From IMG/VR virus record IMGVR_UViG_3300046004_002881, positions 1 through 32,160 of that record: DNA of 32,160 nucleotides. One strand, given 5' to 3'. A model generated the notes under the pieces. The model searched no databases. It saw only the letters and a list, made by a program, of their open reading frames with translations, and had not been told where the DNA came from. Each line of letters starts with the position of its first letter. Position 1 is the stretch's first letter. This DNA is from a virus. Below are positions 31,099-32,160 of the stretch, one piece after another. The position numbers and the translations under genes are program-made.

Positions 31099-31524
31099 CC
31101 GCAGCTTGAGGCTGGCTCGGCCTGGATCTTTGTTCGTGTCAAAAATACAGTTTACGCGTTCATGCATGGGTGTAATTTATCTGTCGCTGGCAGCCATTAT
31201 CCTGGGCCGTGGATCTGAATCTGCTCTAAGCATGTTATCATGTTTGTACAAATGTAAAATCAAGCGCGATTCTGTTTAAGCTCAAACAGAACTATTGTGC
31301 CCGTCACACAACTCAGTCAAAAAAAACGTTTAGCAATAGTTTGCAGTCTATCTGCCAGGTCAGCTTAGTGCATGCAGACATGGTGACCAGACGCTTAGCC
31401 GCTAGCCGCTCAACATAGGGCTTCGCGTTCATAAGCACCGCTTAGGCCGTGATTCAATCCAGGCTAGAAGCAGTTGGCGACCACAGTTTTAATGACAGCC
31501 TATCTTCAAAAAATAAGGAAAAAT
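31099..31524. other. Gene-free region before the MscS gene
   Basis: No supported gene was found in these 426 bases. TTCTGTTT (31270-31277) and AAACAGAA (31284-31291) form an 8-bp stem with a six-base loop and no T-run. TTTGTACAAA (31243-31252) is a 10-bp palindrome that could be a regulator site. The stretch is probably promoter and leader for the channel gene. Confidence 0.5.
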
Positions 31525-32160
31525 ATGCAGGTTCTACTCAACTATGTCATCTATGACAATACGCTTTATGAATACCTGAGTGCAGCAGGAATATTTGTTG
31601 TTGGTTTGAGCATCATTCATGTATTTAAAAAATACGTATTAAGCCGGCTAAAAAAATGGGCGGCTACCGTTGAATCTTCAATCGATACTTTGCTGATCGC
31701 AGTCACCGATAAGTCTTTAATACCGATAATCTATTTCGGTATATTCTTTATTTCATTGCAGACACTGACGCTGTCAGCAGCCTTTAAGCATGGCTTAAGC
31801 AGTGTCGCCATGATTTTAGTCACCTTGTTTGTCGTGCGCGCAGTGATCGCATCAGTCAATTTTGGACTGCATTCCTATCTGAAAAAATCGACTGATTCCG
31901 TCGGTGGTGAGAAAAAACTAAAAGGTGTCCATGGACTGATCAACTTTACTATCTGGCTGATGGCACTGCTGTTTTTACTGGATAATCTGGGTGTAAAAAT
32001 ATCAGCGGTGGTTGCCGGGCTTGGTATCGGTGGTATTGCTGTCGCGCTGGCTTCACAGGCGATATTAGGTGATTTATTCAGCTACTTCGTCATCTTTTTC
32101 GATAAGCCATTTGAGGTTGGTGATTTCGTCATTATCGGCGACAAAATGGGCGTGATTGTC
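31525..32160 (+). CDS. MscS-family mechanosensitive channel (3' end outside window)
   Basis: An open frame of 212 codons starts at the ATG at 31525, with AAGGA six bases upstream, and runs off the window. N-terminal hydrophobic helices lie at about 19-33, 64-83 and 91-112. LINFTIWLMALLFLLDNLGV leads into the pore-lining helix and channel core: SAVVAGLGIGGIAVALASQAILGDLFSYFVIFFDKPFEVGDFVII. This glycine/alanine-packed helix and the PFEVGDFV start of the beta domain are diagnostic of MscS. The channel opens under membrane tension to release solutes on osmotic downshock. The missing part should be the rest of the cytoplasmic cage. Confidence 0.92.
   Translation, partial: MQVLLNYVIYDNTLYEYLSAAGIFVVGLSIIHVFKKYVLSRLKKWAATVESSIDTLLIAVTDKSLIPIIYFGIFFISLQTLTLSAAFKHGLSSVAMILVTLFVVRAVIASVNFGLHSYLKKSTDSVGGEKKLKGVHGLINFTIWLMALLFLLDNLGVKISAVVAGLGIGGIAVALASQAILGDLFSYFVIFFDKPFEVGDFVIIGDKMGVIV

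Noticed and set aside
1-32160. CRISPR array or second VR elsewhere in the window
   Set aside because: No regularly spaced direct repeats were seen, and the VR/TR core was not found at a third place by eye.

Overview
The window holds the right half of a lambda-like (siphovirus-type) prophage, then a small integrated mobile element, then resident bacterial signalling and sulfation genes. Coding style, lysis genes, tail genes and host gene families point to a Gram-negative proteobacterium. A betaproteobacterium is my best guess, but nothing here proves it.

Region 1 (1-14194, all on the + strand, tightly overlapping) is the late region of the prophage. It starts with a lambda G/GT-type tail chaperone that carries a -1 frameshift heptamer. 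The tape measure follows, then homologues of lambda gpM, gpL, gpK, gpI and gpJ. Behind the tail-tip gene lies a complete diversity-generating retroelement (DGR). It comprises a tail-fibre/adhesin gene with a 3' variable repeat (VR, 10115-10234), a post-VR hairpin, an avd gene, an invariant template repeat (TR, 10659-10778) and a DGR-type reverse transcriptase. TR and VR are each 120 bp with no indels. They differ at 12 positions, and all 12 are adenines in TR. This adenine-specific signature is the main result: the phage can diversify the receptor-binding end of its fibre. The lysis cassette follows: two small membrane proteins (holin candidates), a zinc amidase endolysin, an Rz-like spanin and an embedded out-of-frame Rz1-like lipoprotein.

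Region 2 (about 14189-20816) is a junction plus a second element. A perfect 44-bp palindrome covers the Rz stop. A sequence matching the 3' end of an ssrA (tmRNA) gene and a terminator come next. A P4-type integrase starts about 170 bp beyond this ssrA end and reads away from it. The element also carries an AlpA-like regulator, a Pre/Mob-type relaxase, a helix-turn-helix protein, an exported protein with a BamE-like C-terminus, a lipoprotein and several unknowns. A degenerate second copy of the att core lies at 20729-20758. Pairs of GGGGTAACTT-like repeats sit beside both ends. I read this as an integrative mobilizable element inserted in tandem with the prophage at ssrA. Inside it, an approximately 80-bp leader with two potential hairpins is duplicated in front of two unrelated small genes.

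Region 3 (20817-32160) looks like host chromosome. It encodes a PAS/HisKA_2 histidine kinase overlapping an ANTAR response regulator, a PAS-GGDEF-EAL c-di-GMP protein, a soluble PAS chemoreceptor with a C-terminal DWEEF tail, and a paralogue lacking the signalling domain. A PAPS-dependent sulfotransferase is paired with an APS kinase, and the window ends inside an MscS-family channel gene.
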